Shown here: positions 29,431 through 40,714 of the stretch, piece after piece
How the letters are laid out: each line of letters starts with the position of its first letter
Position numbering within the stretch: the stretch's first letter is position 1
From: Mycolicibacterium rufum
GTDB lineage: Bacteria; Actinomycetota; Actinomycetes; Mycobacteriales; Mycobacteriaceae
Assembly (NCBI RefSeq): GCF_022374875.2
Contig: NZ_CP092427.2
Location: 3,596,001-3,660,000, forward strand
Direction: 5' to 3'
Length of the DNA: 64,000 nucleotides
Position numbers and translations under genes: made by a program
The notes under the pieces: generated by a model
Database searches by the model: none
What the model was told of the DNA's origin: nothing
What the model saw: the letters and a program-made list of their open reading frames with translations, nothing else

Positions 29431-30491
29431 ATCAGCGTGGTGGACATGGCTTTTCGGTGGGCAATGCGGTGGATTGGAATCTGGCCGCCTCGTTCGGAGG
29501 CAAGCTGGCCCGCCCCGAGCCGCCGGCCACCGACTACACCCGCCATCAGGCGATCGCGCAGTTGACCGAGTCGGCGCGCGCGGCGGAGATCCCGGTCCGC
29601 GAGGTGACCGGCCTCGCCGAGGGAGAGGGCATCCCGGAGGCGCGGATCGTGAACCGGCCGGACTGGATCCGGGCCGCGGCGCACTCGATGCGGGTGATGA
29701 CGGGCGGGCGCGACGGGGCGGGCAAGCCGCGCGCCGTCAGCGGGCGCATCGCCGGGGTACAGACCGGTGCCGTGCTGGCGTTCGTGTCGTCGGGGATCCT
29801 GGGGCAGTACGACCCCTTCGGAGGTGGAGACGGGGGAGAGCTGCTGCTGGTGTATCCCAACGTGATCGCCGTGGAGCGTCAGCTGCGGGTGAATCCCGCC
29901 GACTTCCGGATGTGGGTGTGCCTGCACGAGGTCACCCATCGCGTCCAGTTCCGCGCCAACCCGTGGCTGGCCGGGCACATGTCCGGTGCGCTCGCGGTGC
30001 TCACCGAGGAGAGCGCCGAGGACATGACGAAGGTCGTCGGCCGGCTCGCCGAGTACGTCCGCGACCGGCGATCGAATCCCGAAGAGAGGGACCCGAACTC
30101 GGCGGGCGTCCTGGGTCTGGTGCGAGCCGTGCAGTCGGAGACGCAGCGCGAGGCGCTCGACCGGCTGCTGGTGCTGGGCACGCTGCTCGAAGGCCACGCC
30201 GACCACGTGATGGATGCGGTGGGTCCGGCGGTGGTGCCGTCGGTGGCGACGATCCGGCGCCGGTTCGACCAGCGCAGGCAACGCCGGCAGCCGCCCCTGC
30301 AGCGGCTGCTGCGCGCGCTGCTGGGCGTCGACGCGAAGATGGATCAGTACACCCGGGGCAAGGCGTTCGTCGACCGCGTGGTGTCGACGGTGGGCATGGA
30401 GCGGTTCAACGTGATCTGGACCGGTCCGGACACACTGCCGCTGCCCGCGGAGATCGACGAGCCGCAGCGATGGATCGACCGGGTGCTGTAG
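29427..30491 (+). CDS. Zinc-dependent metalloprotease-like protein (DUF2342, Rv3626c-like)
   Basis: 354 residues from GTG 29427, which overlaps the dacB TGA by 4 bp; GTG 29412 is a longer alternative. HExxH zinc motif in CLHEVTHRVQF and downstream GHADHVMDAVG as a candidate third-ligand region. Belongs to the actinobacterial family sometimes named coenzyme F420 biosynthesis-associated protein because of phylogenetic profile. No signal peptide. Substrate unknown. It overlaps tilS by 22 bp, giving a coupled dacB-Rv3626c-tilS-hpt run. Confidence 0.85.
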   Translation: MNQRGGHGFSVGNAVDWNLAASFGGKLARPEPPATDYTRHQAIAQLTESARAAEIPVREVTGLAEGEGIPEARIVNRPDWIRAAAHSMRVMTGGRDGAGKPRAVSGRIAGVQTGAVLAFVSSGILGQYDPFGGGDGGELLLVYPNVIAVERQLRVNPADFRMWVCLHEVTHRVQFRANPWLAGHMSGALAVLTEESAEDMTKVVGRLAEYVRDRRSNPEERDPNSAGVLGLVRAVQSETQREALDRLLVLGTLLEGHADHVMDAVGPAVVPSVATIRRRFDQRRQRRQPPLQRLLRALLGVDAKMDQYTRGKAFVDRVVSTVGMERFNVIWTGPDTLPLPAEIDEPQRWIDRVL

Positions 30492-31438
30492 CGCAGCTGC
30501 GCGCGGCGCTGCTCCGGTTCGCCGGGGAGCACCTCGTCGACGGCGAGCGCTGGTGCGTGGCGCTGTCCGGCGGACCGGACTCGCTGGCGCTGACCGCGGT
30601 CGCCGCCACGCTGCGACCGACGACGGCGCTGATCGTCGACCACGGCCTGCAGGCCGGCTCGCCCGCCGTCGCCGCCACCGCGCGCGACCAGGCGCTGACG
30701 CTGAGATGTGTTGCGGCGCAGGTGCTGTGCGTCGACGTCGGCACCGAGGGCGGGCCGGAGGCGGCGGCCCGCGCAGCACGCTACGCCGCCCTCGAGCAGG
30801 CCCGGGCGGGTGCGCCGGTACTGCTCGCGCACACGCTCGACGATCAGGCCGAGACGGTGCTGCTCGGCCTGGGCCGCGGCTCGGGCGCGCGCTCGATCGC
30901 CGGGATGCGGCCGCACGACCCGCCGTGGTGTCGGCCGCTGCTGGGAGTGCGGCGCGGCATCACCCACGCCGCGTGCGCGGAGCTGGCGCTGACACCGTGG
31001 CAGGACCCGCACAACACCGACCCCCGCTACACCCGGGTGCGGCTGCGTACCGAGGTGCTGCCGCTGCTCGACGACGTCCTCGGCGGCGGGGTCGCCGAGG
31101 CGCTGGCCCGCACCGCCACCGCGCTGCGCGAGGACAACGATGCGCTCGACGGCCTCGCCGCGGACGCCGCGGCCGGCGGGGAGCCCGGCGCCGACCTGCC
31201 GGTCGCGTCGCTGACGCCGCTGCCCGCTGCGCTGCGCCGTCGGGTGATCCGGGGCTGGCTGCTGGCCGGCGGTGCGGCAGGCCTGACCGACGGGCAGATC
31301 CGGGCGGTCGACGCGCTCGTCACCGCTTGGCGCGGGCAGGGCGGGGTGGCCGTGCCGAGCCCCGTACCGCTTCAGCGGTTGTTCGCGGCGCGGCGCGCCG
31401 GTGCGCTGACGCTCTACCGCGAGCCGGTGGCCGACTGA
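30470..31438 (+). CDS. tilS: tRNA(Ile)-lysidine synthase
   Basis: 322 residues from ATG 30470. N-type ATP PP-loop SGGPDSLAL (34-42) and the downstream AHTLDDQAETVLLGLGRGSG catalytic stretch. Modifies C34 of the CAU-anticodon tRNA-Ile to lysidine. Size equals Rv3625c (323). Starts inside the end of the metalloprotease gene and is followed 20 nt later by hpt, the tilS-hpt pair seen across bacteria, often together with ftsH. Confidence 0.95.
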   Translation: MDRPGAVAQLRAALLRFAGEHLVDGERWCVALSGGPDSLALTAVAATLRPTTALIVDHGLQAGSPAVAATARDQALTLRCVAAQVLCVDVGTEGGPEAAARAARYAALEQARAGAPVLLAHTLDDQAETVLLGLGRGSGARSIAGMRPHDPPWCRPLLGVRRGITHAACAELALTPWQDPHNTDPRYTRVRLRTEVLPLLDDVLGGGVAEALARTATALREDNDALDGLAADAAAGGEPGADLPVASLTPLPAALRRRVIRGWLLAGGAAGLTDGQIRAVDALVTAWRGQGGVAVPSPVPLQRLFAARRAGALTLYREPVAD

Positions 31439-31458
31439 GCACCGCTACGCTCTAGGGC

Positions 31459-32037
31459 GTGCCTGCGCATGCTGCGGAAATGTATCCCGGGGACATCAAG
31501 TCGGTGTTGCTGTCGGAGGAGCAGATCCGCTCCAAGACCGCCGAACTCGCAGAGCTGATCGCCGCCGACTACCCGACGCCCGGCCCGGGCGGCCAGGACC
31601 TGCTGCTGATCACCGTGCTCAAGGGCGCGGTCATGTTCGTCACCGACCTGGCCCGCGCCATCCCACTGCCCACCCAGCTGGAATTCATGGCGGTCAGCTC
31701 CTACGGCTCGTCGACGTCGTCGTCGGGCGTGGTGCGCATCCTGAAGGACCTCGACCGCGACATCAACGACCGCGACGTGCTGATCGTCGAGGACATCGTC
31801 GACTCGGGGCTGACGCTGTCGTGGCTGTTGCGCAACCTCGCGACGCGCCACCCCCGCTCGCTGCGGGTGTGCACGCTGCTGCGCAAGCCCGACGCGGTAC
31901 GCGCCGACGTCGAGATCGAGTACGTCGGCTTCGACATCCCCAACGAGTTCGTCGTCGGATACGGCCTCGACTACGCCGAGCGCTACCGCGATCTGCCCTA
32001 CATCGGCACGCTCGACCCCAAGGTCTACGAAGACTGA
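31459..32037 (+). CDS. hpt: Hypoxanthine(-guanine) phosphoribosyltransferase
   Basis: 192 residues from GTG 31459; ATG 31480 is an alternative. PRPP-binding motif [14 protein letters not shown] with the two acidic residues, flexible-loop [11 protein letters not shown], and [17 protein letters not shown] for purine recognition. Salvages hypoxanthine and guanine to IMP and GMP in the cytosol. Equivalent to Rv3624c, here with a shorter N-terminus. Confidence 0.96.
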   Translation: MPAHAAEMYPGDIKSVLLSEEQIRSKTAELAELIAADYPTPGPGGQDLLLITVLKGAVMFVTDLARAIPLPTQLEFMAVSSYGSSTSSSGVVRILKDLDRDINDRDVLIVEDIVDSGLTLSWLLRNLATRHPRSLRVCTLLRKPDAVRADVEIEYVGFDIPNEFVVGYGLDYAERYRDLPYIGTLDPKVYED

Positions 32038-32095
32038 CCTGCGCAAGCGCGAGAAGTCCTCGCCATTTCGGCGATCGCGACGCAGGATCAGACCC

Positions 32096-34315
32096 ATGCC
32101 CGAGACCGCGCTCCGGATCTGTCCCTTCTGCGAGGCCACCTGCGGCCTCACCCTGACCATCGACGACGGCCGGGTCGTCGGCGCCCGGGGTGACCGCGAC
32201 GACGTGTTCAGTGCCGGCTTCATCTGCCCGAAGGGCGCCAGCTTCCCCGAACTGGACAACGACCCCGACCGGCTGCGCGCGCCGCTGGTCCGGCGCGACG
32301 GCGTGCTGACCGAGGCGACGTGGGAGGAGGCGTTCGCCGCGATGGCCGACGGGCTCGGCGCCGTGCTGCGCGACCACGGCGGCGCGTCGGTGGGCGCCTA
32401 CCTCGGCAACCCGAACGCCCACACCGTCGCCGGGGCGCTCTACCCGCCGCTGATCATCCGTGGGCTCGGCACCCGCCAGGTGTTCTCCGCCAGCACGCTC
32501 GACCAGATGCCCAAGCACGTGTCGCTGGGGTTGATGTTCGGCAGTCCGGTCGCATTCACCGTGCCCGACCTGGACCGCACCGACTACCTGGTGATCATCG
32601 GCGCCAATCCGCTGGTGTCCAACGGCAGCCTGGCCACCGCCGCCGACTTCGGCGGCAAGCTGCGCCGCATCAAGCAGCGCGGCGGGCGGCTGGTGGTCAT
32701 CGACCCGGCCCGCACCCGCACCGCCGAGCTCGCCGACCGGCACCTGGCGCCGCGGCCCGGCACCGACGCCGCGCTGCTGTTCGCCGTCGTGCATGTTCTC
32801 TTCGACGAGGACCTCGTCGCGCTCGGCGGGCTCGCCGAGCACGTCGCCGGCCTCGACGAGGTTCGTGCGCTCGCCCGCGACTTCGCTCCCGACACCGTCG
32901 CCGGGTACTGCGGTGTGGACGCCGAGGAGATCCGGACGCTGGCCCGCGAGCTCGCCGCCGCCCCCAGCGCCGCGGTGTACGGCCGGATGGGCACGTCGAC
33001 CGTCGAGTTCGGCACGCTGGGCAGCTGGCTCGTCGACGTCGTGAATGTCCTGACCGGCAACCTGGACCGCCCCGGCGGCGCGATGTTCCCCTGCTCGCCG
33101 GTCGCGCCGGCGCCGCGCGGGCACCGGCCCGGCCGCGGATTCGTCACCGGCCGCTGGCACAGCCGCGTCTCCGGCCGTCCCGAGGCGCTGTCCGAGCTGC
33201 CCGTCGCCGTGCTCGCCGAGGAGATCGAGATGCCCGGGGAGGGCCAGATCATGGCGATGATCACCGTCGCGGGCAACCCGGTGCTGTCGGCGCCGGACGG
33301 GGCGCGCCTCGACCGTGCGCTGGACACCGTCGAGTTCATGGTGAGCGTCGACCCCTACCTCAACGAGACCACCCGGCACGCCGACGTCATCCTGCCGCCT
33401 CCGCCGCCGTCCCGCGCCCCGCACTTCGACGTCGCGCTCAACGGCCTCGCGGTCCGCAACAACGCCCGCTACTCGCCGCCCGCGCTGCCGCTGCAGGGCC
33501 GGCCCGACGAGGCGGAGATCCTGTCGCGGATCGCGCTGGTGATCTACGGCCTCGGCGTCGATGCGGACCCGGCGCTGGTGGACGAGCAGGTCATCGCCAC
33601 GACGCTGGCCAAGGAGACGGCCGACGCGGGATCGCCGGTGGCCGGGCGATCGGTCGACGAGCTGACCGCGATGCTGCCCGACGGGCCCGGCTACGAACGC
33701 CGGCTGGACATGATGCTGCGCCTCGGCGCCTACGGGGACGCGTTCGGCGCGCGGCCCGACGGGCTGACCCTGCAGCGGCTCAAGGACGCCCCGCACGGCA
33801 TCGACCTCGGCCCGCTGCAACCGCGCCTGCTCGACGTGCTGCGCACCCCGTCCGGGCGCATCGAGCTGGCTCCGCCCGCCCTGGTCGACGACACCGCCCG
33901 GTTGCGGGCCGCCCTGGACGCGCCCGAGGAGGGCTTCGTGCTGATCGGCCGCCGCCATCTGCGCTCCAACAACAGCTGGATGCACAACCTGCCCGCCCTG
34001 GCGGGCGGCACCAACCGGTGCACGCTACGGATGCACCCCGACGACGCGGCCGAACTCGGCGTCACCGACACCGCCATCGTCAAGGGCGCGGGCGGAGAGC
34101 TGGTGGTGCCCGTCGAGATCACCGAGGACATCCGCCGCGGCGTGCTGTCCCTGCCGCACGGCTGGGGCCATGACCGGCCCGGTACCGGTCAGCAGCTGGC
34201 GGCCGGCCAACCCGGCGTCAACGTCAACCAGCTCAACGACGGCTCGGTGCTCGATCCGCTGTCGGGAACCGCGGTGCTCAACGGCGTGCCGGTGACCGTC
34301 GGGCCGACCAGCTGA
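32096..34315 (+). CDS. Molybdopterin-dependent oxidoreductase with [4Fe-4S] site
   Basis: 739 residues from ATG 32096. The N-terminal 4Fe-4S ligands are C9, C12, C16 (CPFCEATC) and C44 (CPKG). It has the DMSO-reductase-family bis-MGD domains (YLVIIGANPLVSNG, VVIDPARTRTAELAD, AGNPVLSAPDG, HADVILP) and a C-terminal beta-barrel dinucleotide-binding domain (GWGHDRPG). No Tat signal, so cytoplasmic. No separate electron-transfer subunit or cofactor gene is adjacent. Resembles uncharacterised formate-dehydrogenase/assimilatory-nitrate-type enzymes of environmental mycobacteria. It sits between hpt and lpqG, where M. tuberculosis has no such gene as far as I recall. Substrate unknown. Confidence 0.9.
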   Translation: MPETALRICPFCEATCGLTLTIDDGRVVGARGDRDDVFSAGFICPKGASFPELDNDPDRLRAPLVRRDGVLTEATWEEAFAAMADGLGAVLRDHGGASVGAYLGNPNAHTVAGALYPPLIIRGLGTRQVFSASTLDQMPKHVSLGLMFGSPVAFTVPDLDRTDYLVIIGANPLVSNGSLATAADFGGKLRRIKQRGGRLVVIDPARTRTAELADRHLAPRPGTDAALLFAVVHVLFDEDLVALGGLAEHVAGLDEVRALARDFAPDTVAGYCGVDAEEIRTLARELAAAPSAAVYGRMGTSTVEFGTLGSWLVDVVNVLTGNLDRPGGAMFPCSPVAPAPRGHRPGRGFVTGRWHSRVSGRPEALSELPVAVLAEEIEMPGEGQIMAMITVAGNPVLSAPDGARLDRALDTVEFMVSVDPYLNETTRHADVILPPPPPSRAPHFDVALNGLAVRNNARYSPPALPLQGRPDEAEILSRIALVIYGLGVDADPALVDEQVIATTLAKETADAGSPVAGRSVDELTAMLPDGPGYERRLDMMLRLGAYGDAFGARPDGLTLQRLKDAPHGIDLGPLQPRLLDVLRTPSGRIELAPPALVDDTARLRAALDAPEEGFVLIGRRHLRSNNSWMHNLPALAGGTNRCTLRMHPDDAAELGVTDTAIVKGAGGELVVPVEITEDIRRGVLSLPHGWGHDRPGTGQQLAAGQPGVNVNQLNDGSVLDPLSGTAVLNGVPVTVGPTS

Positions 34316-34322
34316 CCTCCGG

Positions 34323-35060
34323 CTAGCTGAGTTCCCACACCACCGTCACGGAGAACCCGACGGTCTGCTGACCCGGCTCGAGCGGGACCGCGGCCTCCAT
34401 CGCCCGCGGGGCCGCGGGCAGGGGCACCGGCGGTGTCGGGCCGGCGGACTCGGAGATCGAGATGACCTTGCCCAGCTGCAGCCCGGAGAGCTGGGCGTAC
34501 TGGGCGGCGCGGTCCTTGGCGTCGGAGAAGGCCCGCGCCCGGGCGTCGCGGACCAGCTGGGAGTCGTCCTCGATCGAGTAGCTGATCGAGTTGATCCGGG
34601 TGGCGTTGCCGCCGGTGCTGACGATCAGCCCGATCGCGTTGGACGCCTTGGCGAGGTCGCGGATGGTGACGGTGATCGCGTTGGTGGCGCGGTAGGCGGA
34701 GATCGTGGTGCTGTCGCTGCCGTACTGCGGCTGCAGATCCGCCGCGGTGGTGGCGATGTCCTTGCGGTCGATGCCGGCGCCGACCAGCGCATCGATGACG
34801 GCCTGCTGACGGTCGTTGGTCTGGTTCATCGCGCCGGTCGCGTCGGGGGCGAGGAACTCCATCGACGCGTTCACCGTCAACGTGTCGGGGGTGCCCTGCA
34901 CCTGGCCCTCTCCGACGACGGTGACCTGCCTGCTGTCCGAGCCGGGCGTCAGCGAGGGACCGCTCTGGGAGTCGCAGCCGGCCAGGGTCGCGGCGACGAC
35001 GCCTGCCGCGGCGACGGCGAGGGGGAACCGGGAGAACGGGGCGCGGACGGGGATCGGCAT
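34323..35060 (-). CDS. lpqG: SIMPL-domain (DUF541) lipoprotein LpqG
   Basis: 245 residues from ATG 35060. Signal peptide with lipobox LAGC (about 24-27), so a membrane-anchored lipoprotein. SIMPL/DUF541 domain: VTVVGEGQVQGTPDTLTVNASM and YSIEDDSQLVRDARARAFSDAKDRAAQYA. Family members form oligomeric rings; cellular role unclear, sometimes linked to oxidative stress. Equivalent to Rv3623. Convergent with the oxidoreductase gene. Confidence 0.9.
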   Translation of the reverse strand: MPIPVRAPFSRFPLAVAAAGVVAATLAGCDSQSGPSLTPGSDSRQVTVVGEGQVQGTPDTLTVNASMEFLAPDATGAMNQTNDRQQAVIDALVGAGIDRKDIATTAADLQPQYGSDSTTISAYRATNAITVTIRDLAKASNAIGLIVSTGGNATRINSISYSIEDDSQLVRDARARAFSDAKDRAAQYAQLSGLQLGKVISISESAGPTPPVPLPAAPRAMEAAVPLEPGQQTVGFSVTVVWELS

Positions 35061-35097
35061 GGCTGGCACACTAACCCGCCGATCGGCGCTCGCGGTG

Positions 35098-36558
35098 TCA
35101 CTCCTGGCGGTGCCGCGCCCAGCGGTGGGGAGTGGACGCCTTCGGCGTGCTGGACGCGGTGGTGTCGCGTGCCGGCGTCGGGGCCGCCTCGGGCGTGTCG
35201 GCGGTCGATTTCGGCTCATCGGCGGGTTCCGACGACGGCTCGTCTGCGTCTGCAGGCTGCGCCGACGCCGTGGGGGTCGACGAATCCTGTTCGATGGCAG
35301 CCTTTCTCGAGAACAGCTTTCGGCGGGGCGGTGTCGCGGCGGTCTCGTCGTCGGGGGCGGCGGCTTCGGCGGTGGCGGCCTCGGACTCGTTGAGGGACGC
35401 AGTGGTCTTGTCCGTGACGGTGGTCTTCTCCGTGACGGTGGTCTTCTCCGTGACGGCGACGGTCCTGGTGGTCTCGATCGGCGCCGGCTGCTCGGGCGGT
35501 GCGGCCGGCTCGACGGCCGGGGTCAGGTACGGCCGGTCGTAGGCCTGTTCGATGATCGCTTTGAGCGGCTCGTTGAGCTTGTCGGCCAGTGCCGTCATCC
35601 CCATCGCGCGCAGCGGTTGCAGCAACGGCAGATCGTGCGTCGGCACGAAGACATAGGTGGTGTTGCCCTCCGTCCACACGACGTTGGCCGGATCGTCGAG
35701 ATCGACGCTGCGGTAGTCCAGGTGCACCGGGGAGAGCATCCCGGCGGCGACGTTGGCCAGGGCGAGCAGGTTCAGCGGATTGTCGGGGAAGTCGGCCATC
35801 GGGTCGTACTGCCGCACGATGTCGATCACGTGGTACTCGGTCGGCGTGATGGGCGGCCGGGTTCCGCCGTAAGCCCGTCGCGGATTGCCGATCAACACGA
35901 ACGACACGTCCTCGGGTGACGGCGCGCCGACCTGGCCGGCGTGATCGGCCATCCACTGCTCGGCCACCCCGGCCCCGTTGCTGAACCCGAAAACGATCGT
36001 CGGGCCGCCGTCGGCGGTCCGCAGCGTGGACATCTGGGCCAGCCGGGCGTCGAGGGCCCGCACGCCATCGGGTGTGACGAACGGGACGTAGGGCACCATC
36101 GAGCAGGTGTTCGTCCGGCACATCGACCCCTCGAGCGCGGTGTCGAGCGACCAGACCGGCCACAGCGGGCTGATCGTCAGCACCGTCGCCGGCGCGGGTT
36201 CCTCCGCGGCCGCCGAGGGCGGCGCGGTGCCCAGCGAGAGCACCGCGGCGGCGGCGGCGATCGGCGGCACCACCTGCCGGGCGGACAATCGCGGCAGGGA
36301 GACGGCCTGTCGGCGGGCGGGCTCGGGGAATTCCTCGCGCAACGAGTCCCCGAGATCGTCGAGGACCGCGACGAGCAGTGCATCGCGATCCGCGAAGTGG
36401 ACCGACAACTCGTGCTCGGTGACCCCGGCCGCCGCGGCGACCTCCGCCATGCTCGCTGCCGGCCCCAGGTCGGTGAACGCGCGGCGCGCCGCCGTGACGA
36501 GTTCGTCGCGGTCAGAGCCCCTTTTTTGACGTTCGCGCCGCTTTGCTGTGAAGTTCAT
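35098..36558 (-). CDS. TetR-type HTH fused to a PE-PPE serine-hydrolase domain
   Basis: 486 residues from ATG 36558. Residues ~17-65 form a TetR N-terminal HTH (VTAARRAFTDLG, MAEVAAAAGVTEHELSVHFADRDALLVAVLDDL). A hydrophobic signal-like segment follows (VVPPIAAAAAVLSLGTAPPSAAA, ~97-118) with an AxA-type end, then a PE-PPE alpha/beta-hydrolase domain (~125-340) with nucleophile elbow GFSNGAG (S193) and SPVHLDYRSV. The tail is Pro/Thr/Glu-rich with three VTEKTT-type repeats (~371-390). The PE-PPE domain is normally extracytoplasmic, so the HTH would be on the other side of the membrane. Intact frame with uniform codon use, so not obviously a sequencing artefact. Function unknown. Confidence 0.8.
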   Translation of the reverse strand: MNFTAKRRERQKRGSDRDELVTAARRAFTDLGPAASMAEVAAAAGVTEHELSVHFADRDALLVAVLDDLGDSLREEFPEPARRQAVSLPRLSARQVVPPIAAAAAVLSLGTAPPSAAAEEPAPATVLTISPLWPVWSLDTALEGSMCRTNTCSMVPYVPFVTPDGVRALDARLAQMSTLRTADGGPTIVFGFSNGAGVAEQWMADHAGQVGAPSPEDVSFVLIGNPRRAYGGTRPPITPTEYHVIDIVRQYDPMADFPDNPLNLLALANVAAGMLSPVHLDYRSVDLDDPANVVWTEGNTTYVFVPTHDLPLLQPLRAMGMTALADKLNEPLKAIIEQAYDRPYLTPAVEPAAPPEQPAPIETTRTVAVTEKTTVTEKTTVTDKTTASLNESEAATAEAAAPDDETAATPPRRKLFSRKAAIEQDSSTPTASAQPADADEPSSEPADEPKSTADTPEAAPTPARDTTASSTPKASTPHRWARHRQE

Positions 36559-36628
36559 GTCGATTACCCCCCGGTGGAATCCTCCCCGTCCCGCAGCAAA
36601 CATACCCACCCGTGACTGAGATCACACC

Positions 36629-37561
36629 TCAGACGCGGAGGAACTCGATCAACAGCTGACTGACCGCCTCCGGGCGCTCCTCGGTCAGCCAATGCCCGGC
36701 GCCGTCGAGCAGCACCTCCCGATAGGGGCCGGTGACCACTTCGCTGGCCCGGTGTCGCGGCGTGTAGGCCAGCGTCGCGTCGGCGCTGCCCCCGATGAAC
36801 AACGCGGGGACCTCGATCGTCGCGGCCGGAGTGTCGGCGGTCAGCTCCCAGTTGCGGTCGAAACAGCGGTACCAGTTCAGCGGCGCGGTGAAGCCGCCGC
36901 GGGTGAATTCGTCGACGTAGACGGCGAAATCGGCCGGGCTGAGCCACGCCGGCAGGGCCCCCGGGTCGGGGATGCGGTCCAGGAAGCCGGCCTGTCCGGC
37001 CTCGCCGACCATCTCCTGGCCCGTCGTCGTCAGCGCGAAGAGCCGCCGGAACGTCGTCGCCGGATCGCGGTCCAGCTCGGCGTCGGCCGGGCCCTGCTCC
37101 TGGAAGTAGAGGATGTACATGAACCGGTCGGCGAAGACCTTGCGGAACGCCTGCGTGGTGGGGACCTGAGGACGCGGCACCGGCGGCAGGCTGAGTCCGG
37201 CGACGGCCGAGAACCGCTCCGGCACCAGCAGCGGGGCGCCCCACGCCACGACGGCGCCGAAGTCGTGACCGACCAGCGCGGCCTGCTCCGCTCCGACGTC
37301 GTCGAGCAGGCCGACGACATCGGCGGTGAGCTCCCCGAGGTGGTAGGCGTCGACGGCGCCGGGCTTGTCCGAGCCGCCGTAGCCGCGCTGGTCGGGGGCC
37401 AGCACGTGGAAACCGGCCTCGGCGAGGGCGTGCACCTGATGCCGCCAGGTGAAGGCCAGCTCGGGAAATCCGTGCAGCAGGACCACGACCGGCGCGCCCG
37501 GATCGCCCTCCTCGAACACTCGAAGCGTCAATCCGTTCGTCGGCACCATCCGTGATCGCAT
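36629..37561 (-). CDS. Epoxide-hydrolase-like alpha/beta hydrolase
   Basis: 310 residues from ATG 37561 (ATG 37546 also possible). HGFPE oxyanion motif, nucleophile Asp in GHDFGA, lid-domain Tyr residues (YILYF, NWYRCF) that polarise the epoxide, a charge-relay acid region GSADATL and catalytic His in GAGHWL. Fits the EphA group (Rv3617 ~322 aa). Cytosolic. Opens epoxides, possibly lipid or xenobiotic. Divergent from ftsH. Confidence 0.88.
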   Translation of the reverse strand: MRSRMVPTNGLTLRVFEEGDPGAPVVVLLHGFPELAFTWRHQVHALAEAGFHVLAPDQRGYGGSDKPGAVDAYHLGELTADVVGLLDDVGAEQAALVGHDFGAVVAWGAPLLVPERFSAVAGLSLPPVPRPQVPTTQAFRKVFADRFMYILYFQEQGPADAELDRDPATTFRRLFALTTTGQEMVGEAGQAGFLDRIPDPGALPAWLSPADFAVYVDEFTRGGFTAPLNWYRCFDRNWELTADTPAATIEVPALFIGGSADATLAYTPRHRASEVVTGPYREVLLDGAGHWLTEERPEAVSQLLIEFLRV

Positions 37562-37573
37562 GGCACCACCCTT

Positions 37574-37634
37574 GCCGAACGTGCGGCCACCGTCGCGTCA
37601 ACGGCCGGATCGCGACGGGGAACGCACGTTCGGC
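37574..37634. repeat. 12-bp perfect inverted repeat in the ephA-like/ftsH divergent region
   Basis: GCCGAACGTGCG (37574-37585) and its exact reverse complement CGCACGTTCGGC (37623-37634), separated by 37 nt. It lies just upstream of the hydrolase start (37561) and ~150 nt before ftsH. It follows no gene end on either strand, so an operator pair or leader hairpin for the hydrolase transcript is more likely than a terminator. Not a mycobacterial LexA box. Confidence 0.5.
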
Positions 37635-37783
37635 GCCAGAACACCGTCGGGAACTGCCGAGCGTTGGTCTAGCGGTAGCCTTGAGGTTTCCAGCTGTGCG
37701 TTAGTGGAAGGATTTCGGCCGGGGTTTCGACCTGCGGCCACACACATCGATGAACCGGACTCACACTATGGACCGCACCCCGC

Positions 37784-40090
<2,307 letters not shown>

Positions 40091-40105
40091 CGGAGGAGAA
40101 CCTCG

Positions 40106-40714
40106 ATGACGCGGTCGCAGGACGGATCGGCCACGCTCACCACCCCGGTCTTCGACCAGGCCCGCGCGGAGGCCGCGGTGCGCGAACTGCTCCTCGCGGT
40201 CGGGGAGGACCCGGACCGGCATGGTCTGATCGACACCCCGGCCCGGGTGGCGCGCGCCTACAAGGAGATCTTCGCCGGGCTGCACACCGATCCGGACGAG
40301 GTGCTGAACACCACGTTCGACGAGCAGCACGACGAACTCGTCCTGGTCAAGGACATCCCGATGTACTCGACCTGTGAGCACCACCTGGTGTCGTTCCACG
40401 GCGTCGCCCATGTCGGGTACATCCCGGGCCGCGACGGCCGGGTCACCGGCCTGTCGAAGCTGGCCCGTGTCGTCGACCTGTACGCGAAGCGGCCGCAGGT
40501 GCAGGAGCGGCTGACCACCCAGATCGCCGACGCACTGATGCGCAAGCTGGATCCGCGCGGCGCGATCGTGGTGGTCGAGGCCGAGCACCTGTGCATGGCG
40601 ATGCGCGGCATCCGCAAGCCGGGCGCACGGACCACGACGTCGGCGGTGCGTGGACAGTTCAAGACCGACAAGGCATCTCGCGCCGAGGCCCTGGATCTGA
40701 TCCTGCGGAAGTGA
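40106..40714 (+). CDS. folE: GTP cyclohydrolase I
   Basis: 202 residues, same length as M. tuberculosis FolE. RBS GGAGGAGA (40091-40098). Zinc site CEHHL and a third Cys in [10 protein letters not shown]; signature [22 protein letters not shown]. Makes 7,8-dihydroneopterin triphosphate, first step of folate synthesis. Stop codon overlaps folP start as GTGA, beginning a tightly coupled fol cluster. Confidence 0.98.
   Translation: MTRSQDGSATLTTPVFDQARAEAAVRELLLAVGEDPDRHGLIDTPARVARAYKEIFAGLHTDPDEVLNTTFDEQHDELVLVKDIPMYSTCEHHLVSFHGVAHVGYIPGRDGRVTGLSKLARVVDLYAKRPQVQERLTTQIADALMRKLDPRGAIVVVEAEHLCMAMRGIRKPGARTTTSAVRGQFKTDKASRAEALDLILRK

Noticed and set aside
37574..37634. LexA/SOS box for the inverted repeat near ftsH
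   Set aside because: The mycobacterial box is TCGAAC-N4-GTTCGA; arms here are longer and do not fit that spacing.
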